Origin: Sphingopyxis sp. H073
GTDB lineage: Bacteria; Pseudomonadota; Alphaproteobacteria; Sphingomonadales; Sphingomonadaceae
Length of the DNA stretch: 64,000 bases
Direction of reading: 5' to 3'
Assembly: GCF_001468395.1 (NCBI RefSeq)
Contig: NZ_LNSG01000001.1
Span: 496,001 to 560,000, forward strand
The notes under the pieces are model-generated. The model was given only the letters and a program-made list of their open reading frames with translations, ran no database searches and was not told the origin of the DNA. The number at the start of each line of letters is the position of its first letter. Position 1 is the first letter of the stretch. The position numbers were made by a program, and so were the translations under genes. Positions 53,820-63,445 of this stretch are shown here, piece after piece.

Positions 53820-55265
53820 ATGGACATCCAGTTTGTCGCGCAAATCGATGCGTCCGCCGACGTCGTCGCTTTCCCCGTCCGCAAGGGCGAGGCCGCAAAG
53901 CTCGGTGCGCTGCTCGGCGCCGCCGCGGCGCAGGCGCGCTTCGAGGGCGCGGCGGGCGCGATCGCCGAAACCGCAGCGATCGACGGCGATCAGGCGCGGC
54001 GCCTGCTGCTCGTCGGGATCGGCGACGGCACCACGCACGACCTCGAACGCGGCGGCGCCGCGCTGACCGCGCGGCTGCAGACCAGCGGCGTCACGGCCGT
54101 GCATGTCGATTTCGCGAGCGCGGGGCAGAGCGACGAGGATGACGTGCTTGCCTTCGCGATGGGCGCACGGCTGCGCGACTGGCGGCTCGATACCTATCGC
54201 ACCCGGCTTTCGGACACCGCGAAGCCCAGCCTCAAGACGATCGTGATCGCTTCGCCCGCCGGCGACCTGTCGGCGCGCTGGGGCAGCTATTCGGCGGTTG
54301 CCGATGGTGTCGCGCTGACCCAGACGCTCGTCGCCGAGCCGCCGAACATCCTTTATCCCGAAAGCTTCGTCGAACGGTGCCAGCATCTCGCCGAACTCGG
54401 TGTCGAGCTTGAAGTGCTCGACGAGCGCCAGATGAAGGCGCTGGGCATGGGCGCGCTGCTGGGCGTCGCGCAGGGCTCGACGCGCCCGCCGCGGCTGCTC
54501 GCGATGCGCTGGAACGGCGGCACGCCGGGTGAGGCCCCGGTCGTGTTCATCGGCAAGGGCGTCACCTTCGACACCGGGGGCATCAGCCTGAAGCCCGGGC
54601 CGGGCATGGATATGATGAAGTGGGACATGGGCGGCGCGGGCGCCGTCGCGGGCGCGATGAAGGCGATCGCGGGCCGCAAGGCAAAGGCGAATGTCGTCGG
54701 TGTCGTGGGCCTTGTCGAAAATATGCCCGACGGCAATGCGATGCGCCCTGGCGACATCGTTACCACCATGTCGGGCCAGACGGTCGAAGTGCTCAACACC
54801 GACGCCGAGGGGCGCCTGGTTCTCTGCGACGCGATCACCTGGGCGCAGAAAGCCTATAATCCGAAGGTCATCGTCGATCTTGCCACGCTGACCGGCGCGA
54901 TGGTGATCTCGCTCGGCCACGAATATGCGGGGATGTTCGCCAACGACGACGAACTGGCGGCGAAACTGCTCGAAGCGGGCGATGCCAGCGGCAACAAGCT
55001 GTGGCGCTTCCCGCTCTCGCCCGCCTATGACAAGCTGATCGACAGCCCGATCGCCGACATGAAGAATATCGGCCCGCGCGAAGGCGGATCGATCACCGCC
55101 GCGCAGTTCCTGAAGCGCTATGTGAACGAGGGCGTCGCCTGGGCGCATCTCGACATCGCGGGCATGGCGTGGGGTGACAAGGACGGTCCGGTATGGGCCA
55201 AGGGCGCGACGGGTTATGGCGTCCGCCTGCTCGACCGTTACATCGCCGACAACCACGAGTCTTGA
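53820..55265 (+). CDS. pepA: Leucyl aminopeptidase (M17)
   Basis: A cytosolic dimetal aminopeptidase of 481 residues. The M17 signature NTDAEGRL is present together with the metal and active-site segments GKGVTFDTGGISLKP, MKWDMGGAGAVAGAM and DLATLTGAM. The N-terminal macro-like domain is of normal size. holC follows after 133 bases that are occupied by an inverted-repeat element; pepA-holC adjacency is common in Proteobacteria. Confidence 0.96.
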   Translation: MDIQFVAQIDASADVVAFPVRKGEAAKLGALLGAAAAQARFEGAAGAIAETAAIDGDQARRLLLVGIGDGTTHDLERGGAALTARLQTSGVTAVHVDFASAGQSDEDDVLAFAMGARLRDWRLDTYRTRLSDTAKPSLKTIVIASPAGDLSARWGSYSAVADGVALTQTLVAEPPNILYPESFVERCQHLAELGVELEVLDERQMKALGMGALLGVAQGSTRPPRLLAMRWNGGTPGEAPVVFIGKGVTFDTGGISLKPGPGMDMMKWDMGGAGAVAGAMKAIAGRKAKANVVGVVGLVENMPDGNAMRPGDIVTTMSGQTVEVLNTDAEGRLVLCDAITWAQKAYNPKVIVDLATLTGAMVISLGHEYAGMFANDDELAAKLLEAGDASGNKLWRFPLSPAYDKLIDSPIADMKNIGPREGGSITAAQFLKRYVNEGVAWAHLDIAGMAWGDKDGPVWAKGATGYGVRLLDRYIADNHES

Positions 55266-55280
55266 TGCTCTTCAACCCGC

Positions 55281-55378
55281 CATTGCGAGCGGAGCGGGCC
55301 GAAGGTGGCCGTAGGCCAACCAATCCAGTGCGGTTACCGCACACTCTGGATTGCCGCGTCGCTTCGCTCCTCGCAATG
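55281..55378. repeat. 98-bp inverted-repeat element between pepA and holC
   Basis: CATTGCGAGCGGAGCG at the left pairs with CGCTCCTCGCAATG at the right (two-base bulge). Inside, CAATCCAG (55321-55328) pairs with CTGGATTG (55346-55353), and GTGCGG with CCGCAC around a TTA loop. The whole folds as one long hairpin. It ends 20 bases before the holC start, with the holC ribosome-binding site GGTGGAGA directly after it. It resembles a dispersed intergenic repeat I recall from sphingomonads. Confidence 0.75.
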
Positions 55379-55398
55379 ACGGTGGAGAGATATTCCTG

Positions 55399-55848
55399 AT
55401 GCCCCGCGTCGATTTCTACCGGCTGATCCGCGACCCCGTCGAACGGGTGCTGCCGGCAATCGCGACGCGAATCTTGGGGAATGGCGACCGCCTGCTGGTG
55501 GTCGCCGCCTCGGCGATGCAGCGGCAGGCCATCGACGAGGCCTTGTGGACGCTCCAGCCCGCGAGTTTTCTGCCGCATGGCAATGCGGGCTCGCCCGATG
55601 AGGCGATCGAGCCGATCCTGCTGGCCGGAACGCTCGAGGCGTCGCCCCCCAACCAGGCGACGCATGTCGCGCTCGCCGACGGCGAATGGCGCGAAGAAGC
55701 GCTGGCGTTCGAGCGCGCCTTCCTGCTCTTCGACAACAGCCGCATCGACGATGCGCGCGCAACCTGGCGCGCGCTCGCGGCGCGCGACGATGTCGACAAT
55801 CGATTCTGGAAACAGGATGAGCGCGGGCGCTGGTCCGAAGGGCCCTAA
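55399..55848 (+). CDS. holC: DNA polymerase III subunit chi
   Basis: Links the clamp loader to single-strand-binding protein. The 149 residues match the chi family: RVDFYRLIRDPVERVLPAIA, GDRLLVVAASAMQRQAIDEALW, PASFLPHG and FDNSRIDDARATWRALAAR followed by the C-terminal WKQDERGRW. ATG at 55399 has GGAGAGA about 9 bases upstream. Its stop TAA overlaps the stop of the convergent dioxygenase gene. Confidence 0.93.
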   Translation: MPRVDFYRLIRDPVERVLPAIATRILGNGDRLLVVAASAMQRQAIDEALWTLQPASFLPHGNAGSPDEAIEPILLAGTLEASPPNQATHVALADGEWREEALAFERAFLLFDNSRIDDARATWRALAARDDVDNRFWKQDERGRWSEGP

Positions 55849-56486
55849 CCGTCCATGAGCACGACGTCCCAGCGATATTTCGCCGGCGTATCGAGTTTCG
55901 CCAACGCGGTGTCCGCCCCGTCGCCGAGCCCTTTGTACAGCATGTCGGAGGCGTTGGTCGCCGCATCGTCCGAAAAATACATTTGGGTCACGAGCCGCTG
56001 GCTCTTGCCATGGACGTCGAAATGGATGTGCGGCGTCCGCCGGCCGATCGGCGAGTCATAGGCGGCGGGTTTGACCGTGACGATTCGCCATTCGCCGCTC
56101 GCGCCCGTCCTGATCTGGGCGTAGCCCTGGAAATTCGGATCGAGCGGTGCCGTCGCAATATCGTTAGGATGGGCATAGCGGCCGACCGAATTGGCCTGCC
56201 ATATCTCCAGTGTCGCGCCCCGCACCGGATTGCCATGCCGGTCGAGCACGCGTCCGCTGACTTCGATGACCTCGCCGAGCGCACGCGAACGACGTCCTTT
56301 GACCCACGTCAGGTCGGCATCGTGCTCGGCGAGTCGTTCGACAGGATAGAAGGGGCCGAGGTCCCCGAACGCGGTGGGCCGCAGCGCGGCTTCCGCCGCT
56401 TTTGCTCCGCCCGTCAGTGCGATAGATGCTGCCAATGCCGAGCCCGCAAAGGTACGGCGCGTCATTCCGTCAGGCCGGTCCGTCAT
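55845..56486 (-). CDS. Intradiol ring-cleavage dioxygenase family protein, Tat-exported
   Basis: A non-heme iron(III) dioxygenase fold like protocatechuate 3,4-dioxygenase, of 213 residues. An N-terminal Tat-like signal (MTRRTFAGSALAASIAL, from residue 8) marks it as exported, unlike the classical cytosolic enzymes. The iron ligands look intact: Tyr in SVGRYAHP, Tyr in KPAAYDSP, and the two His of TPHIHFDVHG. The substrate is unknown and no aromatic-catabolism genes are nearby, so a ring-cleavage role is not assured. Its stop overlaps that of holC. Confidence 0.85.
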   Translation of the reverse strand: MTDRPDGMTRRTFAGSALAASIALTGGAKAAEAALRPTAFGDLGPFYPVERLAEHDADLTWVKGRRSRALGEVIEVSGRVLDRHGNPVRGATLEIWQANSVGRYAHPNDIATAPLDPNFQGYAQIRTGASGEWRIVTVKPAAYDSPIGRRTPHIHFDVHGKSQRLVTQMYFSDDAATNASDMLYKGLGDGADTALAKLDTPAKYRWDVVLMDG

Positions 56487-56626
56487 GCAATGGTCCCCTT
56501 TCGTGGCAACTTAGCATGAGTTCCTGCCATTTCGCAGCGCATTTGGATGCCGGCGACCTTGCGGTGCAGCAAAAGCGCGGCTAGAGGCGCGCGCATCGCA
56601 GAAAATACCAACGCAGGAGCTTTCCC

Positions 56627-57049
56627 ATGGCGGTCACCCGCACCTTTTCGATCATCAAGCCCGACGCGACGCGCCGCAACATCACCGGCGCCGTCACCAA
56701 GATGCTGGAAGACGCCGGCCTCCGCGTCGTCGCGTCGAAGCGCATCCAGATGACCCGCGAACAGGCCGAGGGCTTTTACGCGGTCCACAAGGATCGCCCC
56801 TTCTTCGGCGAACTCGTCGAATTCATGACTTCGGGCCCCGTCGTCGTGCAGGTTCTCGAAGGCGAAAACGCGATGCAGCGCAACCGCGACATCATGGGCG
56901 CGACCAACCCCGCCAACGCCGAGCCCGGCACGATCCGCAAGGAACTCGCCGAGAGCATCGAGGCGAACACCGTGCACGGTTCGGACAGCGAAGAAAATGC
57001 CGCGATCGAGATCGCCTATTTCTTCAAGCCCGAAGAGATTGTCGGCTGA
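56627..57049 (+). CDS. ndk: Nucleoside diphosphate kinase
   Basis: Equilibrates nucleoside di- and triphosphates through a phosphohistidine. The 140 residues have [48 protein letters not shown] and the catalytic His117 in NTVHGSDS. It is a single-gene unit, ending with a repeat element and a strong terminator before the convergent purN. Confidence 0.98.
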   Translation: MAVTRTFSIIKPDATRRNITGAVTKMLEDAGLRVVASKRIQMTREQAEGFYAVHKDRPFFGELVEFMTSGPVVVQVLEGENAMQRNRDIMGATNPANAEPGTIRKELAESIEANTVHGSDSEENAAIEIAYFFKPEEIVG

Positions 57050-57060
57050 GCATCATTCCC

Positions 57061-57165
57061 TCGTCATGCTGAACTTGTTTCGGCATCCATGGGCCGGCGA
57101 TGCGGCAAGCGCTGCGCGAGACCGAAGATCCGGCCATGGACCCTGAAACAAGTTCAGGGTGACGA
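57061..57165. repeat. 105-bp inverted-repeat element downstream of ndk
   Basis: TCGTCATGCTGAACTTGTTT on the left is complementary, with few mismatches, to the right end (57141-57165), and CCATGGGCCGG pairs with CCGGCCATGG further in, so the element folds into one long hairpin with a short loop near 57105. It starts 12 bases past the ndk stop. It matches my memory of a dispersed palindromic repeat in sphingomonad genomes. Confidence 0.75.
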
Positions 57166-57186
57166 ATGAGTGGAGCGAAATGATAG

Positions 57187-57216
57187 GGCCGCCGGAGCGA
57201 TCCGGCGGCCTTTTTC
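57187..57216 (+). terminator. Intrinsic terminator of ndk
   Basis: A perfect 10-bp stem (GGCCGCCGGA at 57187-57196 with TCCGGCGGCC at 57201-57210), GCGA loop, followed by TTTTTCG. It ends 2 bases before the purN stop on the other strand. Confidence 0.92.
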
Positions 57217-57217
57217 G

Positions 57218-58168
57218 TCAGAATTCGTCGGCCACGCCCATCAGACCCGCGAGCTTCTTCGGCGCGATCGCCAGCCAGCTCTTGCGCAGCCATTCGCCGA
57301 TCGCATCCCAGTCGGTATCGCCGAGGTCGAGGCGGATGCCGACCCACCCGTCACCGAAATAGGCGGGGCGGTAATAGCGGTCGGCGTCCATCTCGATGAG
57401 CTGCGCCTGTTCGTCGGCGCCGCTGATCTTGACCAGCAGCGCGGTCTTGCCGTCGCCATGATGGTCCTGCGTGAAATAGGCAAACTTCTTGCCCTTCACG
57501 ATCCCGAAACAGGGCATGCCGTGCGATGTCACCTCGTCGACCTCGGGCAGCGCCATCGCAAGCTCGCGCACGCGGCCGAGCAGCCAGTCGGGCGAGCGTT
57601 CGCGCGCCACGAACGCGGCGAGAGTGGCGGGATATAGCTGATGCTCGGCAAAGCGCACCCGCTCGGCCAACGTGTCGGCGGTATCGCCGGGCACGATCGC
57701 GACCGGCGTCTGCGCCAGCACCGGCCCCTCGTCGACGCCGGCGGTCACGATATGGACGCTGCATCCGCCCCACTTGTCGCCTGCGTCGATCGCCTGGCTG
57801 TGGGTGTTCAGTCCCGGATATTTGGGAAGCAGGCTCGGGTGGATATTGATCATCCTGCCCGCCCAGCGCGCGACGAAATCGTCGCTCAAGATCCGCATAT
57901 AGCCCGCGAGCGCGACGAACTCTGCACCCGCTTCGCGTAATTGCTTGTCGACCAGCGCGTCGAACGCATCGCGATTGATGCCCTTGTGCGAAAGGCTCCA
58001 CGTCGGAACACCCTCGGCTGCGGCGATCGCAAGGCCTGGCGCATCGGGATTGTTGCTCGCGACGAGCACCACCTCATAGGGGCAGTCGGCGGCCTTCGCG
58101 GCGTAGAGCAGCGCCGCCATATTGGTGCCGGCGCCGGAGATCAGCACGGCGACGCGCGCCTTAGCCAT
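57218..58168 (-). CDS. purN: PurN formyltransferase fused to a MmcQ/YjbR-like domain
   Basis: Residues 1-190 are phosphoribosylglycinamide formyltransferase, which transfers the formyl group of 10-formyltetrahydrofolate to [19 protein letters not shown], and the catalytic residues Asn108, His110 ([14 protein letters not shown]) and Asp146 ([10 protein letters not shown]). Residues about 195-313 add a second domain with the YjbR/MmcQ pattern ([45 protein letters not shown]). The normal PurN is about 190-220 residues; this is 316. The gene overlaps purM by 8 bases. The added domain's role is unknown; YjbR folds resemble DNA-binding CyaY-like proteins. Confidence 0.93.
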   Translation of the reverse strand: MAKARVAVLISGAGTNMAALLYAAKAADCPYEVVLVASNNPDAPGLAIAAAEGVPTWSLSHKGINRDAFDALVDKQLREAGAEFVALAGYMRILSDDFVARWAGRMINIHPSLLPKYPGLNTHSQAIDAGDKWGGCSVHIVTAGVDEGPVLAQTPVAIVPGDTADTLAERVRFAEHQLYPATLAAFVARERSPDWLLGRVRELAMALPEVDEVTSHGMPCFGIVKGKKFAYFTQDHHGDGKTALLVKISGADEQAQLIEMDADRYYRPAYFGDGWVGIRLDLGDTDWDAIGEWLRKSWLAIAPKKLAGLMGVADEF

Positions 58169-59267
58169 TATGCGTGGCGCTCCACGCGGCGCGCGCGCTC
58201 CATGTCTCGGGTCCGCCGCTCACGGTGCAGCCCTTCTCGCCCCCCGCGATGTGCCCGATGCGGAACACCGTCTCGCCCGCGGCTTCAAGTGCCGCTGACA
58301 CGGCGGCGACATCACCCTCGGCGACGACGACCGCCATGCCGATCCCGCAATTGAAGGTGCGCGCCATTTCCTCGGGCTCGATATTGCCCTGCGCCTGCAG
58401 GAACGCCATCAGTCGCGGCTGCTCCCACGCGTCGGCATCGACGTGAGCATGAAGGGTTTTCGGCAGGACGCGCGGGATATTTTCGAGCAAACCGCCGCCG
58501 GTGATGTGCGCGAGCGCGTGAATCTGGCCGGTCTTTACGAGCGGGAGCAGGCTTTTCACGTAAATGCGCGTCGGCGCCATCAGCGCGTCGATCAGACGGA
58601 TATTCTGGTCGAACAGGGCGGGGCGGTCGAGCTTCCAGCCCTTGTCGGCCGCGAGGCGGCGCACGAGCGAAAAGCCGTTCGAATGGACGCCCGACGAGGC
58701 AAGGCCGAGGATGACGTCGCCCGATGCGACCTTGTCGGCGGTCAGCACCTGGTCGCGCTCGACCGCGCCGACGCAGAAACCGGCGAGATCATAGTCGCCG
58801 TCCGAATACATGCCCGGCATTTCGGCGGTCTCGCCGCCGATCAGCGCGCAACCGGCCTGTTTGCACCCTTCGGCGATGCTCGCGACGACGTCGGTCGCGA
58901 CCGCGTTGTCGAGCTTGCCCGTCGCATAATAGTCGAGGAAAAACAGCGGCTCGGCGCCCTGCACGATCAGGTCGTTGGCGCACATGGCGACAAGGTCGAT
59001 CCCGACGCCGTCGTGCTTGCCCGATTCGATCGCGAGCTTGAGCTTGGTGCCAACCCCGTCGTTCGCCGCGACGAGCAGCGGATCGTTGAACCCCGCCGCC
59101 TTCAAGTCGAAGAAACCGCCGAACCCGCCCAGATCGGCGTCGGCGCCGGGACGGCGCGTCGCCCGGGCGAGCGGGGCGATGGCACGGACCAGCGCATTGC
59201 CGGTCTCGATCGAGACGCCGGCCTCCGCATAAGTGTAGCTGGCGGGTTTGTTCTGCTTGGAATCCAT
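58161..59267 (-). CDS. purM: Phosphoribosylformylglycinamidine cyclo-ligase
   Basis: Closes the imidazole ring to AIR in purine synthesis. The 368 residues include [67 protein letters not shown] and [16 protein letters not shown]. The ATG at 59267 gives the usual N-terminus, with only a weak ribosome-binding site. It is coupled to purN by an 8-base overlap and divergent from the DUF2066-like gene. Confidence 0.97.
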   Translation of the reverse strand: MDSKQNKPASYTYAEAGVSIETGNALVRAIAPLARATRRPGADADLGGFGGFFDLKAAGFNDPLLVAANDGVGTKLKLAIESGKHDGVGIDLVAMCANDLIVQGAEPLFFLDYYATGKLDNAVATDVVASIAEGCKQAGCALIGGETAEMPGMYSDGDYDLAGFCVGAVERDQVLTADKVASGDVILGLASSGVHSNGFSLVRRLAADKGWKLDRPALFDQNIRLIDALMAPTRIYVKSLLPLVKTGQIHALAHITGGGLLENIPRVLPKTLHAHVDADAWEQPRLMAFLQAQGNIEPEEMARTFNCGIGMAVVVAEGDVAAVSAALEAAGETVFRIGHIAGGEKGCTVSGGPETWSARAAWSATHNG

Positions 59268-59352
59268 GGCCAGCGCGCCTAACGCTTCCGGCCGACAATT
59301 GCCATGATTTCCTTGTCGGGCATCGCACTTCGGGGCAAAGACCAGAGAAGAT

Positions 59353-60624
59353 ATGACTGCCGCCGCTTTCCCCCGTACCGCATCCGGCTTCACGCTCCGC
59401 TCGCTCGCACCGCGTGACTGGCGCTGGCCGGCGCTTTTCGGTCTGCTCTGCGCGATTCTGCTCGCGGGCATCGTCGAGGGGCAGATCAGCCGCGGCGACC
59501 GCGGCATCACCCCTATCAACAGCAGCGGCGACTTTCTGGCGAGCGGGATCGCGGTCGACGTCATCGGCGACAATGCCGACGACGCCCGGGAAAAAGGCTG
59601 GCGCGAGGCGCAGCGCAAGGGCTGGGCGCAACTCTACAGGCGGATCAACGGTTCGGACGGACCGGCGCTCGGCGATTCGGTTCTCGACGGCATCGTGACC
59701 GCGATCGTCGTCGAGGAGGAACAGATCGGCCCGCGCCGCTATGTCGCGAAACTCGGCGTCCAGTTCGACCGCGTCCGCGCAGGGCAGATCCTGGGCGTGA
59801 GCGGCCGCACGCTTCGCTCGCCGCCGCTGCTCGTCATCCCCGTCTATTCGATCGACGGCATCCAGCAGGTGTTCGAACAGCGCAGTGCCTGGCAGCGCGC
59901 CTGGGCCGAGTATAACACCGGGCAGAGCGCGATCGACTATGTCCGCACCGCGGGCACCGGCGCAGATACCCTGCTACTAAACGCGGGGCAAACCGGCCGC
60001 CGCAGCCGCGTCTGGTGGCGCGTGATCCTCGACCAATATGGCGCCGCCGACGTGCTGATCCCGATCGCGCGGGTCGAGTACAGTTATCCCGGCGGCCCGA
60101 TCAAAGGCTATTTCGCGGCGCGTTTCGGCCCCGACAACAAGCTGATCGGTACGTTCACCATGACGGGCCCGAGCCCCGCGGCGCTTCCCGACATGATGCA
60201 GAAGGCGGTGGCGCGGATGGATTCGATCTACACCGCCGCGCTTGCGGAGGGTGTGCTGCGCACCGACACCTATCTCGTGCTCGAAAAACCTGTCGAAAAG
60301 GAAGACCTGCCCGAGGAGACGGCGGCCGACGAAGCCTTGCCGGTCGAAACCGACGGCAGCGCGACGACGGCGACCCCGGCGGCGGGCCTCCAGAGCTTCA
60401 CGGTCCAGTACAACTCGCCCGATGTTGACTCGGTATCGGCGACCGAGCGCGCGGTTGCGGGCGTCGCGGGCGTGCAGTCGGCCTCGACCACCAGCCTCGC
60501 GCTCGGCGGCATGTCGGTGATGCGCGTGACCTTCCGCGGCGACCTCGCGGCGCTGAAGGCGGCGCTCGCGGCGCGCGGTTTCAATGTCCAGGAAGGCGGC
60601 GGCCAGCTCAGGATCAGTCGCTGA
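59353..60624 (+). CDS. DUF2066-like exported protein with ferredoxin-like C-terminal domain
   Basis: No firm function. It has 423 residues: an N-terminal membrane/signal segment (about 27-43, [17 protein letters not shown]), a DUF2066-like region ([34 protein letters not shown]), an acidic Glu/Pro/Thr linker (about 310-340) and a C-terminal 75-residue domain with the beta-alpha-beta pattern of heavy-metal-associated folds ([36 protein letters not shown]) but without the metal-binding CxxC. The TGA stop overlaps the hdaA ATG by one base (TGATG), so it heads the hdaA-ppk-ppx unit. Confidence 0.75.
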   Translation: MTAAAFPRTASGFTLRSLAPRDWRWPALFGLLCAILLAGIVEGQISRGDRGITPINSSGDFLASGIAVDVIGDNADDAREKGWREAQRKGWAQLYRRINGSDGPALGDSVLDGIVTAIVVEEEQIGPRRYVAKLGVQFDRVRAGQILGVSGRTLRSPPLLVIPVYSIDGIQQVFEQRSAWQRAWAEYNTGQSAIDYVRTAGTGADTLLLNAGQTGRRSRVWWRVILDQYGAADVLIPIARVEYSYPGGPIKGYFAARFGPDNKLIGTFTMTGPSPAALPDMMQKAVARMDSIYTAALAEGVLRTDTYLVLEKPVEKEDLPEETAADEALPVETDGSATTATPAAGLQSFTVQYNSPDVDSVSATERAVAGVAGVQSASTTSLALGGMSVMRVTFRGDLAALKAALAARGFNVQEGGGQLRISR

Positions 60625-61280
60625 TGTCGGCGCGTCCGGGACAATTCGCGCTGCCGCTCGACTGGAGCTCCGGCGGTTCGAACGACGGTCCGCTGATCGT
60701 CGGCGCGAGCAATGCCGATGCGGTGCGATACCTCCGCCATGTCGCGACCTGGCCGGTGCGCTCCGCCGTGCTCACCGGCCCGCGCGGTTCGGGGCGCAGC
60801 CTGATGGGTCGGATCTTCGCGCGCGAAACCGGCGGGCGCGTGATCGACGGGCATGATAGCGTGTCCGAGGAAGAGATTTTCCACGCATGGAATGCCGCGC
60901 AATCGTCGGGCACCCCGCTGCTCATCATCGCCGATGCGCCGCCGTCCGAATGGGGGATCGGGCTGCCCGACCTGGCGTCGCGGCTCCGCGCGGTCCCGGT
61001 GCTCGCGATCGGCGAGCCCGATGACTGCTTGGCGCGCGACCTGATCGAGGCGCTGTTCGCGCAGCGCGGGATGGCGTTGGCGCCCGGGGTCGCTTCCTAT
61101 ATCGTGCCGCGGATGGAACGCAGCTATGCCATGATCCATCGCGTCGTCGCTGAGCTTGATGCGGCGTCGCTCGAAAAGGGACGCGGCGTTAGCGTTCGTC
61201 TTACGCGTGAAACATTACTGTCACAGGGGCTGATCGATCCCGATCTCCTCGAAAGGCAGGACGCACCGAAATGTCGATAG
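60624..61280 (+). CDS. hdaA: DnaA regulatory inactivator HdaA
   Basis: With the loaded sliding clamp it stimulates ATP hydrolysis by DnaA after initiation. The 218-residue protein is a lone AAA+ module related to DnaA domain III. A clamp-binding motif lies at the N-terminus (QFALPLDW, residues 7-14). The P-loop is GPRGSGRS, with Arg replacing the usual Lys, as also occurs in E. coli Hda; the Walker B region reads LLIIADAPP. It is translationally linked to the genes on both sides (1-base and 10-base overlaps). Confidence 0.88.
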   Translation: MSARPGQFALPLDWSSGGSNDGPLIVGASNADAVRYLRHVATWPVRSAVLTGPRGSGRSLMGRIFARETGGRVIDGHDSVSEEEIFHAWNAAQSSGTPLLIIADAPPSEWGIGLPDLASRLRAVPVLAIGEPDDCLARDLIEALFAQRGMALAPGVASYIVPRMERSYAMIHRVVAELDAASLEKGRGVSVRLTRETLLSQGLIDPDLLERQDAPKCR

Positions 61281-63439
61281 GCGGCAATCCCCTTCGCGCC
61301 GACAATGACGCCGATACGGCGCAACCCTCGCTCGGCCCCGCGCGCTTCTTCAATCGCGAACTGTCGTGGCTCGCCTTCAACCGGCGGGTGATGGAGGAGG
61401 CGCGCAACCCGGCGCATCCGTTGCTCGAACGGCTTCGCTTCCTGTCGATTTCGGGCAGCAACCTCGACGAATTCTTCATGGTCCGCGTCGCAGGCCTGAA
61501 GGGCCAGCAGCTCCAGGGGATCGACGATCCCTCGGCCGACGGCCGCTCGCCGGGACAGCAACTCGCCGAGATCGAGGCCGAGGTGAACCGCCTCGTCGAC
61601 CAGCAGCAGAGCGAGTGGCAGCAGTTGCACCGGCTGCTCGCCGAACAGGGAATCGTCGTCCACGGCGCCGGCTCCGACGTCGAAAAGCTGCGCCGCGCGC
61701 TCCGCCAATATTTCCTCGACCAGATATTCCCGATCCTCACCCCGCAGGTGCTCGACCCTGCGCATCCGTTCCCCTTCATCCCGAACCGCGGCGTCGGCGT
61801 GATCTTCGATCTCCAGCGCAAGGCCACCGGCGACACGGTGCGCGAGCTGGTGATGATCCCAGCCTCATTGGCGCGCTTTGTGCCGGTGCCGGGCGAACCG
61901 GGCGGTTTCGTTCCGATCGAATATCTGATCGAGATTTTCGGCGACCTCGTCTTTCCGGGCTTCTCGATCCGCGCGATCGGCGTCTTCCGCATCATCCGCG
62001 ACAGCGACATCGAGATCGAGGAGGAGGCCGAGGATCTGGTGCGCCTGTTCCGCACGGCGATCCGCCGCCGTCGCCGCGGCCGCGTGATCCTGCTCGAGCT
62101 CGAGGCCGACATGCCCGCCGATCTCGCCGCCGTTCTCAACGCCGACATCCAGGGACATGAGGCGATCGTCGCCAAGATCGGCGGCTTCGTCGGGCTCGCC
62201 GCGCTGTCGGCACTGGTCGACGTCGATCGCCCCGACCTGAAATTCCCCGCCTATTCGGCGCGTTTCCCCGAACGCATCCGCGAACATGGCGGCGATTGCT
62301 TCGCCGCGATCCGCAGCAAGGACATTCTCGTCCACCATCCCTATGAGAGCTTCGACGTCGTGCTCTCCTTCCTGCGCCAGGCCGCCGCCGATCCCGACGT
62401 CGTCGCGATCAAGCAGACGCTCTATCGTGCCGGCAACCAGTCGCCGGTCATCCGCGCGCTGATCGAGGCGGCCGAGGCGGGCAAGTCGGTGACGGCGGTG
62501 GTCGAACTCAAGGCGCGCTTCGACGAGGAACAGAATCTCCTCTGGGCGAACCAGCTCGAACGCGCGGGGGTGCAGGTCGTGTACGGCTTCATCGAGTGGA
62601 AGACGCACGCGAAAATCTCGATGGTCGTGCGCCGCGAAGGGCCGGGGTATCGCACCTACTGCCACTTCGGCACCGGCAATTACCATCCGGTCACCGCGCG
62701 CATCTACACCGATTTGAGCTTCTTCACCGCCGATCCGCGCGCGGGGCGCGACGCGGCGCAGCTGTTCAACTACATCACCGGCTATGTCGAACCCGAGCGG
62801 CTGGAGATGGTGACGATGTCACCGCTCAACATGCGGGCGCACCTGAGCGAACTCATCGATACCGAGATCGCGGCGGCGAAAGACGGCCGCCCGTCGGGTC
62901 TGTGGGCGAAGATGAACAGCCTCGTCGACCCCGATATCATCGACAAGCTCTATGAGGCGAGCGCGGCCGGAGTGCCGATCGAACTGATCGTGCGCGGCAT
63001 CTGCTGCCTGCGTCCCGGTGTCCGTGGGCTATCCGAAACGATCCGGGTCAAGTCGATCGTCGGCCGCTTCCTCGAACACAGCCGCATCTGGGCGTTCGCG
63101 AACGGCGCGCACCTGCCGCACAGCGGCGCGAAGCTCTATATTTCCAGCGCCGACTGGATGCCGAGAAACTTCGACCGCCGCGTCGAATATATGATCCCGA
63201 TCGAGAATCCGACCGTTCACGACCAGATATTGGATCAGGTGCTCGTCGCGAATCTGATCGACAATGAACAGAGCTGGGTGCTGCAACCCGATGGCACGTA
63301 CCGGCGCTTGGTACCCGGAGACAAGCCCTTCAACCTGCATCATTATTTCATGAACAACCCGTCGCTCTCGGGCCGGGGCACGGCGCTTCACAAGCGTCAT
63401 GACGTCCCGACGCTCGACTTTCCCATGCGCGAGGCGTGA
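61271..63439 (+). CDS. ppk: Polyphosphate kinase 1
   Basis: Reversibly polymerises the terminal phosphate of ATP into polyphosphate. The 722 residues contain the N-terminal FNRELSWLAFNRRVMEEA, FLSISGSNLDEFFMVRVAG, and the two catalytic phospholipase-D-like regions: EWKTHAKISMVVRREG with the TYCHFGTGNYHPVTARIYTD segment carrying the phosphorylated histidine, and GICCLRPGVRGLSETIRVKS. The length is normal. It overlaps hdaA by 10 bases and is followed directly by ppx. Confidence 0.97.
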   Translation: MSIGGNPLRADNDADTAQPSLGPARFFNRELSWLAFNRRVMEEARNPAHPLLERLRFLSISGSNLDEFFMVRVAGLKGQQLQGIDDPSADGRSPGQQLAEIEAEVNRLVDQQQSEWQQLHRLLAEQGIVVHGAGSDVEKLRRALRQYFLDQIFPILTPQVLDPAHPFPFIPNRGVGVIFDLQRKATGDTVRELVMIPASLARFVPVPGEPGGFVPIEYLIEIFGDLVFPGFSIRAIGVFRIIRDSDIEIEEEAEDLVRLFRTAIRRRRRGRVILLELEADMPADLAAVLNADIQGHEAIVAKIGGFVGLAALSALVDVDRPDLKFPAYSARFPERIREHGGDCFAAIRSKDILVHHPYESFDVVLSFLRQAAADPDVVAIKQTLYRAGNQSPVIRALIEAAEAGKSVTAVVELKARFDEEQNLLWANQLERAGVQVVYGFIEWKTHAKISMVVRREGPGYRTYCHFGTGNYHPVTARIYTDLSFFTADPRAGRDAAQLFNYITGYVEPERLEMVTMSPLNMRAHLSELIDTEIAAAKDGRPSGLWAKMNSLVDPDIIDKLYEASAAGVPIELIVRGICCLRPGVRGLSETIRVKSIVGRFLEHSRIWAFANGAHLPHSGAKLYISSADWMPRNFDRRVEYMIPIENPTVHDQILDQVLVANLIDNEQSWVLQPDGTYRRLVPGDKPFNLHHYFMNNPSLSGRGTALHKRHDVPTLDFPMREA

Positions 63440-63445
63440 TCGGTT

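Noticed and set aside
51794..54142. A long plus-strand frame across lptD into pepA
   Set aside because: It crosses a divergent promoter region and mirrors lptD, which has a signal peptide, OstA domain and barrel end on the other strand.
53793..55256. A minus-strand frame covering pepA
   Set aside because: The plus strand encodes a complete M17 aminopeptidase with its signature; the antisense product has no recognisable motif.
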